The notes: generated by a model from the letters alone, not told the origin. Shown: positions 49,404 through 61,923, numbered from the stretch's first letter. The stretch is DNA of 64,000 nucleotides from Atherinomorus stipes (GCA_023101725.1 JALJCO010013744.1:372001-436000), one strand, 5' to 3'. A program made the numbers and translations.

Positions 49404-50078
49404 CTTGACAGAAAAAAACTGTAATGTAGAAATTTTTGCAAATTTTTAAAAAAAGAAAAACTGAAACATCACATGGTCATAAGTATTCAGATCCTCTGCT
49501 CAGTAGTACAAGCACCCTTTGGAGCTAGAACAGTCTTCTTGGGAATGATGAAACAAGTTTTTCAAACCTGGATTTGGGGATCTTCTGCCATTTTTCCTAA
49601 CAGATCCTTACTAGTTCAATCAGGTTGGATGGTGAACAGTGGTGGACAGCCATTTTCAGGTCTCTCCAGAGATGCTGAGTTGGGTTTAAGTCAAGAAAGG
49701 TCACACAGTTGTTCCGAGGCCACTCCTTTGTTATTTTAGCTGTGTGCTGAGGGTCATTGTCTTGTTGGAAGGTGAACCTTCGGCCCAGTCTGAGGTCCTG
49801 AGCACTCTGGAAGAGGTTTTCTTCCAGGATCTCTCTGTACTTGGCTGCATTCATCTTTCCTTCAATTGTAACTATTTGTCCTGTCCCTGCAGCTCAAAAA
49901 CACCCCCATAGCATGATGCTGCCCCCACCATTTTTCACTGTTGGGATCGTATAGGGCAGGTGATGAGCAGTGCCTGGTTTCCCCCCCCACACACACTGCT
50001 TACAATTAACTCCAAAAAATTCAGTCTTGGTCTCATCAGACCAGAGAACCTTTATGTGTTTTTTGGCAAACTGTATGC
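49404..50078 (-). mobile_element. Tc1-like transposon, 3' (C-terminal) half
   Basis: This is the left part of a Tc1-like element on the minus strand; the other half lies at 51951-52635. It starts within the long terminal repeat at TTGACAGAAAAAAACTG, so the outer part of that repeat (about 120 bp on the evidence of the other end) is missing. The characteristic CACATGGTCATAAGTATTCA lies near 49471. It breaks off at about 50078, at a TGTATGC that also occurs where the second half begins. Confidence 0.85.
49597..49854 (-). pseudogene. Tc1-like transposase C-terminal fragment
   Basis: The 85-residue frame starts MNAAKYREILEENL, typical of the DDE region of fish Tc1-like transposases. QQDNDPQHTAK (about residues 30-40) holds the second catalytic Asp. 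The third catalytic site, normally in DLNPIEHLW, here reads DLNPTQHLW, so the catalytic Glu is replaced by Gln. The segment between the two is shorter than the usual 34 residues, because about nine residues around WPSQSPD are missing. Both changes make it inactive. The C-terminus is truncated after ELVRIC. Confidence 0.85.
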
Positions 50079-51034
50079 CAGAACTGCCCCTTGATACACG
50101 CAGATCATGCAGGCTGCGTGGGGCCTCAGGTTACCAGGGAGGCCTCCACTTGATGGTTCATTGTATGGAGAAAAAAAAAAAAGCATTATATCTTGCCACT
50201 AATATAGGCGTGTGAGTGGCATGACTGCACTGTGGCCCCTCTACAACAAATAGTTTACAATTACTGTTTAAAAGTAACAACGAGACGGATCATGACTCTT
50301 TTGCTGCTGCACAGGTGATGATCCTAATGTGATCGTTTGCCTGACAGACGCAGCTTTTTAATGCTGTGTCTCTCAGATTCCTTCAGTGTCGCCATCTGCA
50401 GCTGCTCCGCCACGCATCAAACCAGCGTAACTCACAATTTCCCATGATATCATAGTCGTGCCGACAAGTAACTGTGTATTTGTGATGCGTTAGTGCTTCA
50501 CTGCTATAACTGATTAGTGACTGGTGCAGATGAGGAGATGAGTTGTTACGATTGTCAGGGATGTTTCTTCTTTACTATTCTACGTGTTGCCTTTTGACGT
50601 CCAATCAATATGATTTATATGTTAAATCCTAAGTAAAGTGTCATTTAAACGGATGTCCATTACTTTGAATAATTTTATAGTGGATTGAGGTAAAATAGGC
50701 TTCAGAAGTGGTGTTGCTTCCCATAAGCTGAAATGCCTCTGAAATTGTCCATTAAAAGAAAAAAATTTTTTAAATGACTACAGTTTATTTAGGAAAATCA
50801 TATATCAATTTCTGGTAAACTAATCCTTTTCATCCTCTCCCAAACCTTACTGAGGAGGAATTAAGCAACAAAATTGTATAGTTTTTCTTGCTAAAAACTG
50901 ATTAATGTCCATGTCTTGCAACTGAAAAGCTTTAATTCTACCATAAAATGTACAATAGTGTTTGAAAGGCCCAAACTGGTCTGTAAACTAAACAATATGT
51001 TTCTCTTAAGTTATTAGAAACTGCAGTGAACTCT
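50079..51034. other. Inserted sequence within the Tc1 element, nature unknown
   Basis: About 950 bp between the first Tc1 half and the LINE. There is an A run at 50169-50180 and otherwise unique, AT-rich sequence. No ORF has a domain. It belongs to a 1.87-kb insertion together with the LINE that follows; I could not define its ends. Confidence 0.4.
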
Positions 51035-51830
51035 TCAATTCAATTCAACTTTATTCAATTCAACTTTATTTGTATAGCGTCCATTCATGACAATGTCACC
51101 TCAGGGCGCTTAAACAGACAGAAAAATTCAGGTCAGATTCATAATAGCCTAGTTAAGGAAACCAACAGATTGGATCGAATCTTGACTTGACCCGGTCCAA
51201 TCCCCCATCCTGAGCAAGCACGGAGGGGTGGCGACAGTGGGAAGGAAAACACCCTTTTAACAGGGAGGAAAAACCTCCGGCAGAACCCGGCTCAGGTAGG
51301 GCGGCCATCTGCCTCGACCGGCTGGGGGGGGAGAAGACAGAAAGGGAGACCAACAAACACTGCAACGTTATCCAGCCAGATCTGCTGAGAGAGGAGAACA
51401 CAGTTAATGATGCAATACTGTCACAGGTTTCTACATGGAGAGACAGAGATGGTGGGAGAGGAAGAGCCCAGTGCATCATGGATGTCCCGCAGCAGTCTAA
51501 ACCTATAGCAGCTTAACTAAGGGAAGGCTAGCCATCCCTAACTATAAGACTTATCAAAAAGGAAGGTTTTAAGCCTGATCTTAAAGGTAGAGAGGGTGTC
51601 TGCCTCCCGAACCTGAAGTGGTAACTGATTCCATAATAGGGGGGCTTGATAGCCAAACGCTCTGCCTCCCATTCTACTCTTAGAGACCCTTGGAACTACC
51701 AAAAGGCCTGCAGTCTGAGAGCGAAGTGCCCTGCTTGGAATATATGGAACTATGAGATCTCTAATATATAATGGAGCTTGGTCATGGAGAGCTTCAGTGG
51801 CACGTCAGAGGCCTTAATCAATTTTTTACA
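51035..51830 (-). mobile_element. LINE 3' region, minus strand, TTGAAT tail
   Basis: On the plus strand it begins with TTCAATTCAATTCAACTTTA and AACTTTATTTGTATAGCG. It continues with GGAGGAAAAACCTCCGGCAG, ATCTGCCTCGACCGGCTGGG and TGCCTCCCATTCTACTCTTA. These blocks, in this order, are from memory one of the most abundant repeats in teleost genomes, the 3' part of a LINE lying antisense here. It is 5'-truncated. I leave the clade open (L2- or Rex-like). Confidence 0.65.
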
Positions 51831-51922
51831 TAGCACCTAAACCTAGAGTATGTTCATACATTTTTAGGGGTTCTGGACAGTGGCCTGAGGGGGCGCCTCA
51901 TCTGGACTCTTTGCTTGGGGCC

Positions 51923-52114
51923 TCACTTTGGGTTGGGGCGGTGCTGCTGTATGCAGACTTTCAGAGAGGCTTCCATCGGGCCACTCTGCCATAAAGCCCC
52001 GACTGGTGGAGGCTGCAGCGATAGTTGACTTTGTGGAACTTTCTCCATCTCCCTACTGCATCTCTGGAGTTCAGCCACAGTGATCTTTGGCTTCTTCTTT
52101 ACTTCTCTCACCAA
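51923..52114 (-). pseudogene. Tc1-like transposase N-terminal fragment
   Basis: The frame VREVKKKPKITVAELQRCSR is the second helix-turn-helix region of a Tc1-like transposase. Further upstream on the minus strand, frameshifted, are the MRSKELP-like start and the RRVLVRE linker (about 52100-52330). After the frame QLSLQPPPVGALW the reading frame has slipped from the family sequence. It pairs with the C-terminal fragment at 49597-49854; an insertion of about 1.87 kb separates them. Confidence 0.75.
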
Positions 52115-52635
52115 GACTCTTCTCCCACGAATGCTCAGTTTGGCTGGACAGCCGTGTCTAGGAAGAGTTCTGGTCGTCCCAAACTTCTTCCATTTAAGGA
52201 CTATGAGGCCACGGTGCTCTTAGGAACCTTTAGTGCTGCAGAAAGTCTTGTGTCCTTGTCCAGATCTGTGCCTCACCACAATTCTGTCTCTGAGCTCCTT
52301 GGACAGTTCCTTCCACCTCATGATTCTCATTTGCTCTGACATGCACTGTGAGCTGTAAAGTCTTATATAGACAGGTGTGTGCCTTTCCTAATCAAGTCCA
52401 ATCAGTTTAATTAAACACAGCTGGAGTCCAATGAAGGAGTAGAACCATCTTAAGGAGGATCATAAAAAATGGATTAATTGCTAAAATTTCTACATTTCAG
52501 TTTTTTTCTGTCAAAATTGGGTGCTGAGTGTACATTAATGAGAAATAAAACCAACTTTTTTGATTTTAGCAAATGGCTGCACTGAAACAAAGAGTACAAA
52601 GTTTAAAGGGGTCTGAATGCCTTCCATACCCACTG
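51951..52635 (-). mobile_element. Tc1-like transposon, 5' (N-terminal) half with terminal repeat
   Basis: The right end on the plus strand reads GTCTGAATGCCTTCCATACC then CACTG, followed by TA, so the minus-strand element begins CAGTGGGTATGG after a TA target. The inner terminal repeat includes CAATTTTGACAG and matches the inverted stretch at 49404-49460. Between them lie the HTH-coding part and the TATATAGACAGGTGTGTGCC leader near 52365. Confidence 0.85.
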
Positions 52636-52723
52636 TATATATTTTTGTGAAAGCATAGCAACTTTTAATATTTTCCATCTGTGATTAAGTTTTTAAACTG
52701 CTTTCTACTAAGATACATGTATG

Positions 52724-52798
52724 CAGTACCAGTTAAAAGTTTGGACAAACCTCATTAAATCTAATAACAAAGTATGACCATATGTTTGACTGGTATAG
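52724..52798. mobile_element. 75-bp Tc1-like mini-element (TIR pair)
   Basis: The left end CAGTACCAGTTAAAAGTTTG and the right end, reverse-complemented, CTATACCAGTCAAACATATG are inverted repeats with about 16 of 23 identical. CAGTACCAGTCAAAAGTTTGG is, from memory, the terminus of a fish Tc1-like family. Only the two ends remain, with about 30 bp between them. Confidence 0.55.
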
Positions 52799-55700
52799 TA
52801 TACAGTACAGTACAGTGCTGCAAGTCAACTTAATCTTTACAAAACTCACAAGGTGTAAAAGATAGTTTTCATACAAATATGCAGAATCTTTAGGCAAGCA
52901 GCAAGATCTGGAAGCTTTTTGGTTTTCCTTTGTTGTCTGGTTTAAGTCTGAGAAATAATGATCAATCAAGCTTGATTGGTTGCAATTCCTGCTAACATGT
53001 AGGTACAGTACATGTATGTATTGTAACATGACACAGTTTCAATATAATACAATACTTTAGCTGATGATAAGTACAAAATCTTTAGTGAGGCGTTGAATGG
53101 ATGAGGCAGTGGTAAAACAAAATGGTAACTTAATAAAAATGATTTGGTTATGCAACTTCACATTTTTCATTTAACCAACTATCCTCAATTATAAATCAAT
53201 ATCTGGCAATAGCAATACAGCTTTATAGAGACTGATGTCATGTCTATGAATACAAAATGCAGTGTGAATATGATGCTAACCATGTAATATGTGTAAAATA
53301 TGAAGGTAATGGAGCAAATTTTATTATAGCTGGAATATTAGGTAGCTCATTTAAAACATGCGCCTGGCAAAGTGAAACTGGGTATTTACACTGTAAAGGA
53401 GCACTGTGGACATAGTACATGTGATTTAACTGGATTATAATTGGATTGAATATCTTTAAAGGTGTTTTGAGATGACTTCAAATTACTCTGAACTGAATCT
53501 AATTTAATTTAACTGAACAACTACTGGTTTTGGTGCTACTGCATTTCACTGTGTAAAATGACACTAGTCCAGGTACTTGGATATTAAATTTGAAACATAT
53601 TTGGGACATAGTGTAATACATCCTTTGAAACGTTATTTATACAAAGAAATTTGTATGTAATATTGAGATGTTTGAGGGTCCTTCGAACCCTGCCAGGCCC
53701 TCTTTTTGCCTGCCGCTGTTATGTTCAACGCTTTTTTAACGCATCTTTAGCTGCATTTTCACCAGCAGCAACCAGAACGTAAAAGCATTTCTTTCCAGTA
53801 TTTCTGTTCTCCAGTTTTACTTATATTCAATAGTACTCTTGCATTCATGATATTAAAGCAAACTGTACAATCATGTGATTTTTTTATTAAGGGACAAAAA
53901 AATATCAGTATTGGTATCAGTATCGATGAAATAGTACCATAAAGTACTCATATTGAATCAATGGGAAAGATTTTTGGTTACCGCCCATCCCTAAATAAAA
54001 TCAAGATATATGCGTTAGCTTTTTCTTATTTTTATTTGTGTGTTAGAATATACGTAACTGCTGTTGAATAATCTGTTGATCTAAATCACATCTTTACATC
54101 TTCATTATGGTTGTCTTTGCTGCAGTGCTCTGCCCCACCAAACAACCAAAACATTAAGACAATGGATCATTTCAACTGGTTCGTGCAGTTATTGCAATTG
54201 CATCATTTTATTAAATTCTATTGTTTTTCTGTTGTTGTTTTGTTTGTTTTTCTATGAGGTCACAATTCTTTGCACAAAAAACAGCAACTAAAATGTTATT
54301 TGAGTATAATTTGGAACTAAATTAAAAGAAAGCATCACATCTGAGAAGCAGAGACACAGAAGGAGGAAGGGCAAAGGAGAAATACAGAATGAGGGAAAAG
54401 GACAGAGAGGCCAACTGGTTGATCCCTGACTTTTTCTGATGTTGTAGCTGCAGTAGCTGTCATTTTTCCATCAGGAGGGAACAAAAGTCACCTTGGCCTG
54501 CATGAGGACAGGTGACAGGAGGCTGCAGCGTTGGCGCCGGCCCCTGCTGACGAGGGCCGGTGTTAGTAGAGGTGACAGGAGCGAGAAGCTGCTCACTGGG
54601 GGCTCCTGACACCACACAGCACCTGCCCTGGGAGATGCTACATCAGCACATTTTTCCACAGGAAGTTGAAATGGACAAAAAAAGAAGGGTAAGAAGTTAC
54701 CTGCTCCTTTCCTCTCCCACTTTTCTTTTACTTTATTTTCTTACTCCGCTAACCCTTGCGTGACAGAGGCATGAAATATTGATACAACCTTATGTGTCTC
54801 ATATTGCATTCTGCTGCAAAGGTGTAAGTAGCAGGTATTCATTGATAGCCTTCAGAGATACACAGGACAGGAGTTCTGAAGCTGTGCAGGTGTGATTTTT
54901 ATCTTCAAAAGAAACAGAAAATCCTCTTATATTTCTCAACTTGGTTTCGCTGTGTGTGTTTAGTAATACTCAGATACTGCACCACAACAATCACATATTT
55001 CTGGCTCTTGCTCATTTATTGTTTGCTTTTCTCCTCCAATCTTCCCTTCACTTTCCACATCCCTCCCTTCGTTTTTGTCTTCCTCCCAGGTCAGCATCCA
55101 TCACCATGCAGGAGGCCACCTCTCCTCTGACAGCTTTGTCAATGTAAATTACTGCAGTCTGTCTGGAGTGGTCGTAGCCCAGGGAGAGCAGCACCTGCAG
55201 GGCTGCCCATCGCCTGCTCAGAAGAACCAAGAATAACCAACCTGTAGGTGTGTGACAAGAACCAAGGGTGTGTGTGTGTGGTGTAGCCAAATGGATGGAA
55301 AATTCAACCTAAGATATTCATTGAAAATATTGAAAATAGTCTTTTTTCCATTTCATTTTCTTACAGCCGGTGCCATGAACATAACAAATAGAGGCCTTGT
55401 AAAGTTGTAAGTGGGACCTATCAGAGGGATGTTTGACCCCTTTGCTGCATGGAAGTCGAGTCATGTGACTTTCCACAGTGATTTCTGATGGTGAGGGCTT
55501 TTTGGCTTACCCATCTCTTCTCACTTTCTTTGCTCTCAGGTTTTTCAGTACATGCTGGTATTTTATTGATCCTGATCTTTTTTATTTTGCAAACGGGTAG
55601 CTTTGCATGTGTTCTGAGGCAAAGTGGAAGAGTTGTTGCCTTGTTATCATGCTGTCTGACCAAACATTGCCTGCTACCTTCCTCTGAGTAAACAAGTTTG

Positions 55701-57476
55701 TGTGGGGCTTTGATTCCCTCCATTAAATGACTGATTCGGTTATATATCTCCGTTATGGAACTTTGTTCACACGGTGGTTTCTCCACGTAGAAATATGGCC
55801 TATTTCCTGCTTCAAATGAGCTCCCACGGGATTTATTTACTAAATTGTAAAGGACGAAAGATAATTCATATCTCAGTAATTAGGCATGCGAGAAATACAT
55901 CACAGAACCCAATACGCCTTGTTATTAAAAAAGAAAATGCTACAGTTTGATATTATGTAGATTTAAAAGCCCTCCCTAAGGGTAATTATTTCAGGGTTTT
56001 TTTTATTATTATTATTTATTTTGTCTGTGATAAGAACACCATGTGAGTTGGTTTGCATTCACAATGCTGGGTAAATTAAGAACAAAGATGACAGAAGAGA
56101 GAGGTGAGTTTATTGTTCTCCTCATCTATGTTTCTTTGAAGCAACACAATGCTCAAGGACTCATTTGTACAATATTAGCACACAACAAAGAAAGCCCGTT
56201 AGGTGCGTGTTAACAGCCTTAGATCATGTGGTTATCCTCTAAGGAGGCTGAATCTCCCAGAGGTCCCGAGATGCCATGGTAACCTAAAATTTAACTCACG
56301 CTTTCGGTGGATGGCTGAAAAAAGAGTGAGTCACTCCTAAAGCTGTGTGAATGGCTATGTTTGTGTGTGGCTGTGCGTGATCATATCTGTTATTGTGTTT
56401 ACCTTAATATGCACTCCTGTGTGCGCTGTGCAGCTTTTTTTTTTATCTGATGTTTCAGCGATTTGCAGCCCCGCAGAGAGGATTTTCAAATGATGGAAAG
56501 CACGCCTGCAACAGATTTCAGAATTATTTTCCTGGGAACCAGACACGTTTTCTGCTTCGGAAGTTCTAACATTATCAATATAAAAATCACTTGGATGTGA
56601 AACTTCATGCAAACATTGTATGAGTACGCAAAGTCAGTCTTCCTTTCATGGTCAATGAAGCTGCTCCAAGCTGTATATCAGCATGTCATCACAGATTAGA
56701 GTCTGAGGTCTTTGGTTTTCTACCTTTGGGGGAGTATTGCTCGTGACTTTACCGTGGAAAACTTCCCACATTAAAACCTGCATGTCCTGAATAAAATGTG
56801 CTTCAGAGCCATCACATGTCATGAAATTGTCAGAATAGAACACATGCAATGTAAAGCATAATCAGTGCCACTTATATTTAAGTGAAGTGTCAATTTCAGG
56901 AGGCAAATTTGACTGCATTTTTGATCACATAATGCTTAGAAATGAAATTGGTCTAAAGCATATTGAAGCATCTCAAACATTGACTGGGACTGAAATATAA
57001 CTGTCCATTAATAAGTGATGATGTGAGATTTTAAATTGGCAGGGTGCACAAAAAGTAGATAGTAGGAATCAGGGAGTGGATTACGAAGACCAGCCCTCCT
57101 TCAGGCTTGGAAGAACACCCACCTGTCACTCCTCTTTACACCCAGCAAGAAATCATCCAATTTCATCCTCATGCTAGCAGAAGGTCAAGATGGTGGTCCA
57201 TACTTTGAGATCCCAGAAGGAATTGCTCCTACTTAAAACTGTGTCTCCTGGGATCTTTGTTCCTCTCAATCAAATCTCAGACTCTGGTCAGACTGAGCTA
57301 TTTATTATGTGGACATTACATCAGCAGCAGAAGCATTGGATATTACCAGTTATCCTCAGTTTAAGAGTAAAATTAGAACTAAATGAAACATGTTTGTTTT
57401 TATTTATTTTCATTTTTATCTTTTCTTTTCTTTTTTTAAAGAAAAATATTCTAATTTTGAATTTGATGCCACAAAC
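52799..57476. other. Unique non-coding stretch
   Basis: Mostly AT-rich. The part at about 53870-53995 ends GGTTACCGCCCATCCCTA, as in some hAT-like repeats, but no partner end was seen. GC rises at 54470-54690 and 55090-55220, where splice-like borders occur (see findings). No supported gene. Confidence 0.4.
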
Positions 57477-57555
57477 AATCCATCCATTTCCTTTCCGCTT
57501 ATCTGAGGTCAGGTCAAGGGGGAAACTGTGTCAGCAGGGAAGCCAGAAACATGCT
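57477..57555 (-). repeat. Fragment of a teleost LINE/SINE-associated repeat
   Basis: CCATCCATTTCCTTTCCGCT followed by TATCTGAGGTCAGGTCAAGG and GCAGGGAAGCCAGA matches, by recall, the end of a common fish repeat (consensus CCATTTTCTTCCGCTTATCC). The element's own 3' end would lie on the minus strand towards the CATCCATC side. Confidence 0.5.
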
Positions 57556-60430
57556 TTTATAAGATGCGACTGCACCTAATAGGCAGCAAAAATGTTTCAC
57601 TTTTGCTCTTTTACTGTAGCACATGCAGTGTGTGGTTTCACATTTAGTTATGAGTCACTTTGGAAAAGGGTCAGCTAAATGACAGTAGGAGAAGTTTCTA
57701 AAATAAGGAAGACTGTAAACAATAAAAGATTAATGCATTTCTATAGCTCCATGTTCACTGTTTTCTTGCATATATGTTCATAACAAGATTGATGGTCACT
57801 CTTCTTTTTTAGCCCAGAAGGCAACAGGGAAGTTTTAATTTGTTAGATCACAGAAGAGCTTCCGTGTCCCTCCGGTGTAATTATAAAAGCTTTTTTTCAT
57901 GACAACTTAAACTTGCATTTGTGGGTACACTGATGAACTGTGTTCATTTCCAACAGTTTACAGAAGTGATCCTGGGTCCACACACCAGTTCCCACTATAT
58001 AATTATGCCTGTTCTTAATTATAGTACCATCTCAGGGCCTGATGCTAATTCTGTCCAGGGTCATGCAAAGCTCAAATGAATCCTCGCCGTCGTTGAGCGA
58101 AAGTTCAAAAGGGCTACCAGTTTATCACATCATGCAAACACGGTGACAGATGAGACAAAAAAAACATGGATGCTCACATTTATAATTTTAGAATCAGCCA
58201 CTGGCCAAACATCCGACAACTTGCAGCCTTGCAATATAATCTTTTTTTTTCTGCATATAACACCAAGCTGCCTGTGCAGTTTGCCCCTTTTAAGAAATTT
58301 AGTTTTGAAACATGCATTTAAACTGCCCTGTGATTTATCCTGTTTACTTTGTACTGCCAGGCTTAATCCCACAGCAACATCAACAACTCTAATTATGCTA
58401 GTTTGAAACTTACCATTTCAGAACAGTATGCCTCAGTCGTGTCAGTGTGGCTGAGAAATGTTTGATAGTCAATTCCTCTGACAAATGAAAACGGCTATTT
58501 TATGCTCAAAGAGTTATTTTGCAGCGGCTGTGCCATCTAAATCCTCCTGTCTGATTGTCACCCTGATGAAAACAGCTCTGTGAGCAGCTTGCCTTACAAT
58601 GCAAGGCTTAATTTGTCTTCATGGATTCCCTTGTCTCTGCTGGTCCATTGACTAGCGTCACAAATCAGAGATTGCGTCCCAGTGTCAACATGAGTGCACC
58701 AGTGGGGCCTCTTTGGAGTGACACACAACATGAGGCAGACTAATAAATACATTAATGAGGTCCATGCAGCACCCTGAATTTTAAGAAGCGATCATTGTTG
58801 AAGATAAGAAGAGCAAGACGAATGTGAATACCGGAGAAAACTCTCGCCTCAAACACATGTTGCTGTATGCTTTGATCTAGCTTGACATAGAAGGAGAGGT
58901 AGAGAAGACAGGCAAGGCCGACGGTGATCAAAGTCAACACCAACATACCTGTGCGTTCAATATTTCATCGAGCAGCACTAGATTACTAAAATATGTCATC
59001 ATAAAATATCTTATTTTTTTATTGATATTCATTGAACTGGTGTCATGCAACACTAGCATGTGTTTTCAAATCCTTGAAACCACTTTGTTTTTATATGATT
59101 CATCTCACATACACACAGAAATACACAAAAGAAAAACCTGTTAAAAGAAGATGAGAAATCTTGTTTGCTCTGATTTTAAAGTGGTACAGTGAACTCTCTG
59201 ATCAGTACTTTACAGCAGGGTGAGCACTCCACCTCAGTGTTTTATTTATTGCTGCTGTTTTACCAGCCCAGACAAAGCAGCAGTGACAGATGTACAGAGC
59301 AAAATACTGACTGCCCGAATCAGAGAAAATCTGACAATGATAAGAGTAAAGATGCAGCGCTGCCAGTGCATCATACAGACTCAATATGAGGCTAAAATAT
59401 GAGGGAAATCTACATTAAATGAAAACACCGATAATAAGTCTACAATCTTTAATCAGATGTGGAAATTGAGAACCTAAATGTATCCATACTGTGGTTCTAG
59501 CTCACCATTTAAGCACCCTGCATTTTCCATTTGGGCCATGACCATCTTTGCTTTTAGCTTTTGAAACCAGATGAGACAAGTGAGAGATGGATCAGACTGA
59601 GAGCCTGAGGACATTTACACACCCAGACTTTCATTCACAAGGCAGACCCACCCTGAAGTCCTGCTGGATTGTCTATTTGTCTGCAAATGGGAACAAAGGA
59701 ACAGTTTTATTAAACAAGTGGATGAGACCAAGCTTTCATCTTCTTTTTATCTTCAAGATTTTTTGTTTGCAGTTGGATCTCCTTGTGCAACCACAGATCA
59801 CACCTGCTGGCTATTAGAAGAAATGGATGTTTATAAGATACACCAGCAATGCCTTACTTTTAAAACTGTTATTTCCAGTTTAACAGAATGTTTGACACTT
59901 GTTTGCTTGTTAATTTTAATGTAATTTTTGTCTGTCCCCCAAAGTTTACCCTCCATGTTTCACCCAGAACCTTAATCCAATGTGGTTTAATTGATCTAAA
60001 CAATTTTTTTGGTGGATGTTAGAGTGGACCTAAGACAGCAGTTTAATATGCTCTCAACAGCCCACTCCCATGAAAAAGTTATATTAGCAGCACAAATGCC
60101 AATCTAACATTATAAAAAGCAGATGTGAAAAAAAAAGTTAGTAACAGCAGCAGATTAAAATCTTACTACCGTGACAAATCCCATATCTAAAACTGTGTAT
60201 GATTTTGTAACAACTTAAATCTGCCATTTGTTAATCAGCAGATTAATTAGTTGCAGGTGAGGGTGCCAGCATTGGTTGTAAATGGAGCATCCACCAAAAA
60301 AGCTTTTTGAATCAAGTCACGTTTTACAGCTTTGGGTTTTCAAAGGTTTATTCATTCATTTAAAAAATGAATTCAAAATTCTCTTTACAAAAACTGAAAA
60401 AGAACTTTCGTCTGTTGAAATCTACAAAGC
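57556..60430. other. Unique non-coding stretch
   Basis: No element recognised. Block 57960-58110 has high complexity and repeated TAATTAT cores. ORF 58752-58946 (-) starts with a hydrophobic segment but has no recognised family (see rejected items). Confidence 0.4.
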
Positions 60431-60930
60431 ACTAAATTGTAAAACCCAATTCCAAAGTCTGGGGAAATCTAAAGAGGAAGGATGGAAACCACCGCTGGAA
60501 ATCTCTTAGGTGTCAGCCAGTACTGACAGTTAAGATGTCACCCCAACTTGATCAATATACCCACGTGGACTTTGGAATACCTTAGAAAGGCAGTTCCCTC
60601 AACCCTGTCTGCATCCAACCAGTAAGAGTATTACAAGAGAAGGAAATCGTATTTAAACTCTGAGCAGAAATATCAGACAATTCTTTGGGCACAAACTCAT
60701 CTCAGATAGACAGAAAGTGGAGGTTATGACTTCTGTGGTCAAATGAGTCCATATTTCAGCTATCTTTGGAAATAATAATAATAACAATCAAAACACCGTG
60801 TTTTGTTTTGCCACAAAAGTCCATCAAGGTTGCTAACAGAGGAAGGAACAAAAGCCGGTGTTTGTGATGGTTTCTGCCAATGGTGTGGGTGAAGGTGCAT
60901 ATGTGAAAGTACACAGAAAAACAATGATGT
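60430..60930 (+). pseudogene. Tc1/mariner-type transposase remnant, heavily decayed
   Basis: Plus-strand text such as CACAAACTCATCTCAGATAG, GTGGTCAAATGAGTCCATAT and TGCCAATGGTGTGGGTGAAG corresponds to blocks that surround the first two catalytic positions of a fish Tc1-like transposase (SVMVWG-ANGMGEG order). Stops and frameshifts are frequent, and an (AAT)n expansion at about 60769-60787 has broken one block. No termini were identified. Confidence 0.5.
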
Positions 60931-61920
60931 AACACTATGGTAAATATCACTCTAGCAATACTACAGTAAATGTTTATAGTTTCTAAACACATTGATGCTT
61001 GTCAGTGAAAAATAGAAGTCCATACTGTCTCTAAAAAAAGATTTACGCATTTTTAAAGATTACTTAAGTTTTTGTTATATTTTAGTTTCAAACTTCTCTG
61101 AAAATAAAGCTTTATTGATCATCGTTTTTTACCTTGACAATCAATCTAATTTTGTCGAAGATTTTCAAGGTACTCAAAAGAGTTTGTGATTTATACTGTG
61201 CGTTCTAGTGTATTCATGAGTCAACAATAATCACTTTGTTTTTTAAGTGGAGGTGTTGACATCATAAAAACCTTTTTTTTAAGATATTGGCAGATTTGAA
61301 TGATAGTTATACCTGTTTTCTCTGTTTTGAAAAAAAGATTCATTATGATCTCATAGAAACAGTTTACATTAAAAGAGGCTGCAGGTTGCAATTCTCACAT
61401 CTGTCATTGTGCATGTTACCATAGTAGCAGACAGGACAAATCTAACTTCGTCACCATAGCAAAAATTATATATTTGCACATTTTTTCTCCCTTTTAGTGG
61501 TGGGGAATGGTTTGCTACCAGCCTGTATGCTGATATCCTGCTGTTATTGCTACAGACTGTTGCTCTCTTCACAAATAATGTGTGTGTGCTGGTTTATAAA
61601 CTCAGAGGAACTCACCTGTAGCAATAAGGTCTTTGTAACACAGGCAGTTTTTATTTGGTTTCAATTAGCTTTTTGTTTTGCTCCATGTCACTGCATCCCA
61701 CACAGGTCATTGAAAGTTGATAAAAAAAAAAATGTATCTACATGGAAATTATATCACAAAATAATACAGAATACCTGTTTGACTGCATTATTTTTCAATG
61801 TATTTATGTATATCTGATTATTGAAGGAAATGTTTTTTGTTGGGTTTTTTTGTTTTTTTTTACTATAAACTGGTGCAAAAAAGAAAAGTCAATCAAAGTA
61901 TGTCTCACAAAAACAAAACT
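60931..61920. other. Non-coding stretch, no gene seen
   Basis: AT-rich, homopolymers near 61722-61731 and 61844-61860. Nothing recognised. Confidence 0.5.
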
Positions 61921-61923
61921 TAG

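Noticed and set aside
49473..49739. 88-residue plus-strand ORF
   Set aside because: It is antisense to the Tc1-like C-terminal part.
52025..52339. 104-residue plus-strand ORF
   Set aside because: It is antisense to the Tc1-like transposase N-terminal part.
53870..53995. Possible hAT-like end (TAGGGATGGGCGGTAACC read on minus)
   Set aside because: No second end or target duplication could be found.
58752..58946. Minus-strand ORF with an N-terminal hydrophobic segment (MLVLTLITVGLACLLYLSF)
   Set aside because: It looks like a signal anchor, but no family, splice partner or conserved motif was found.
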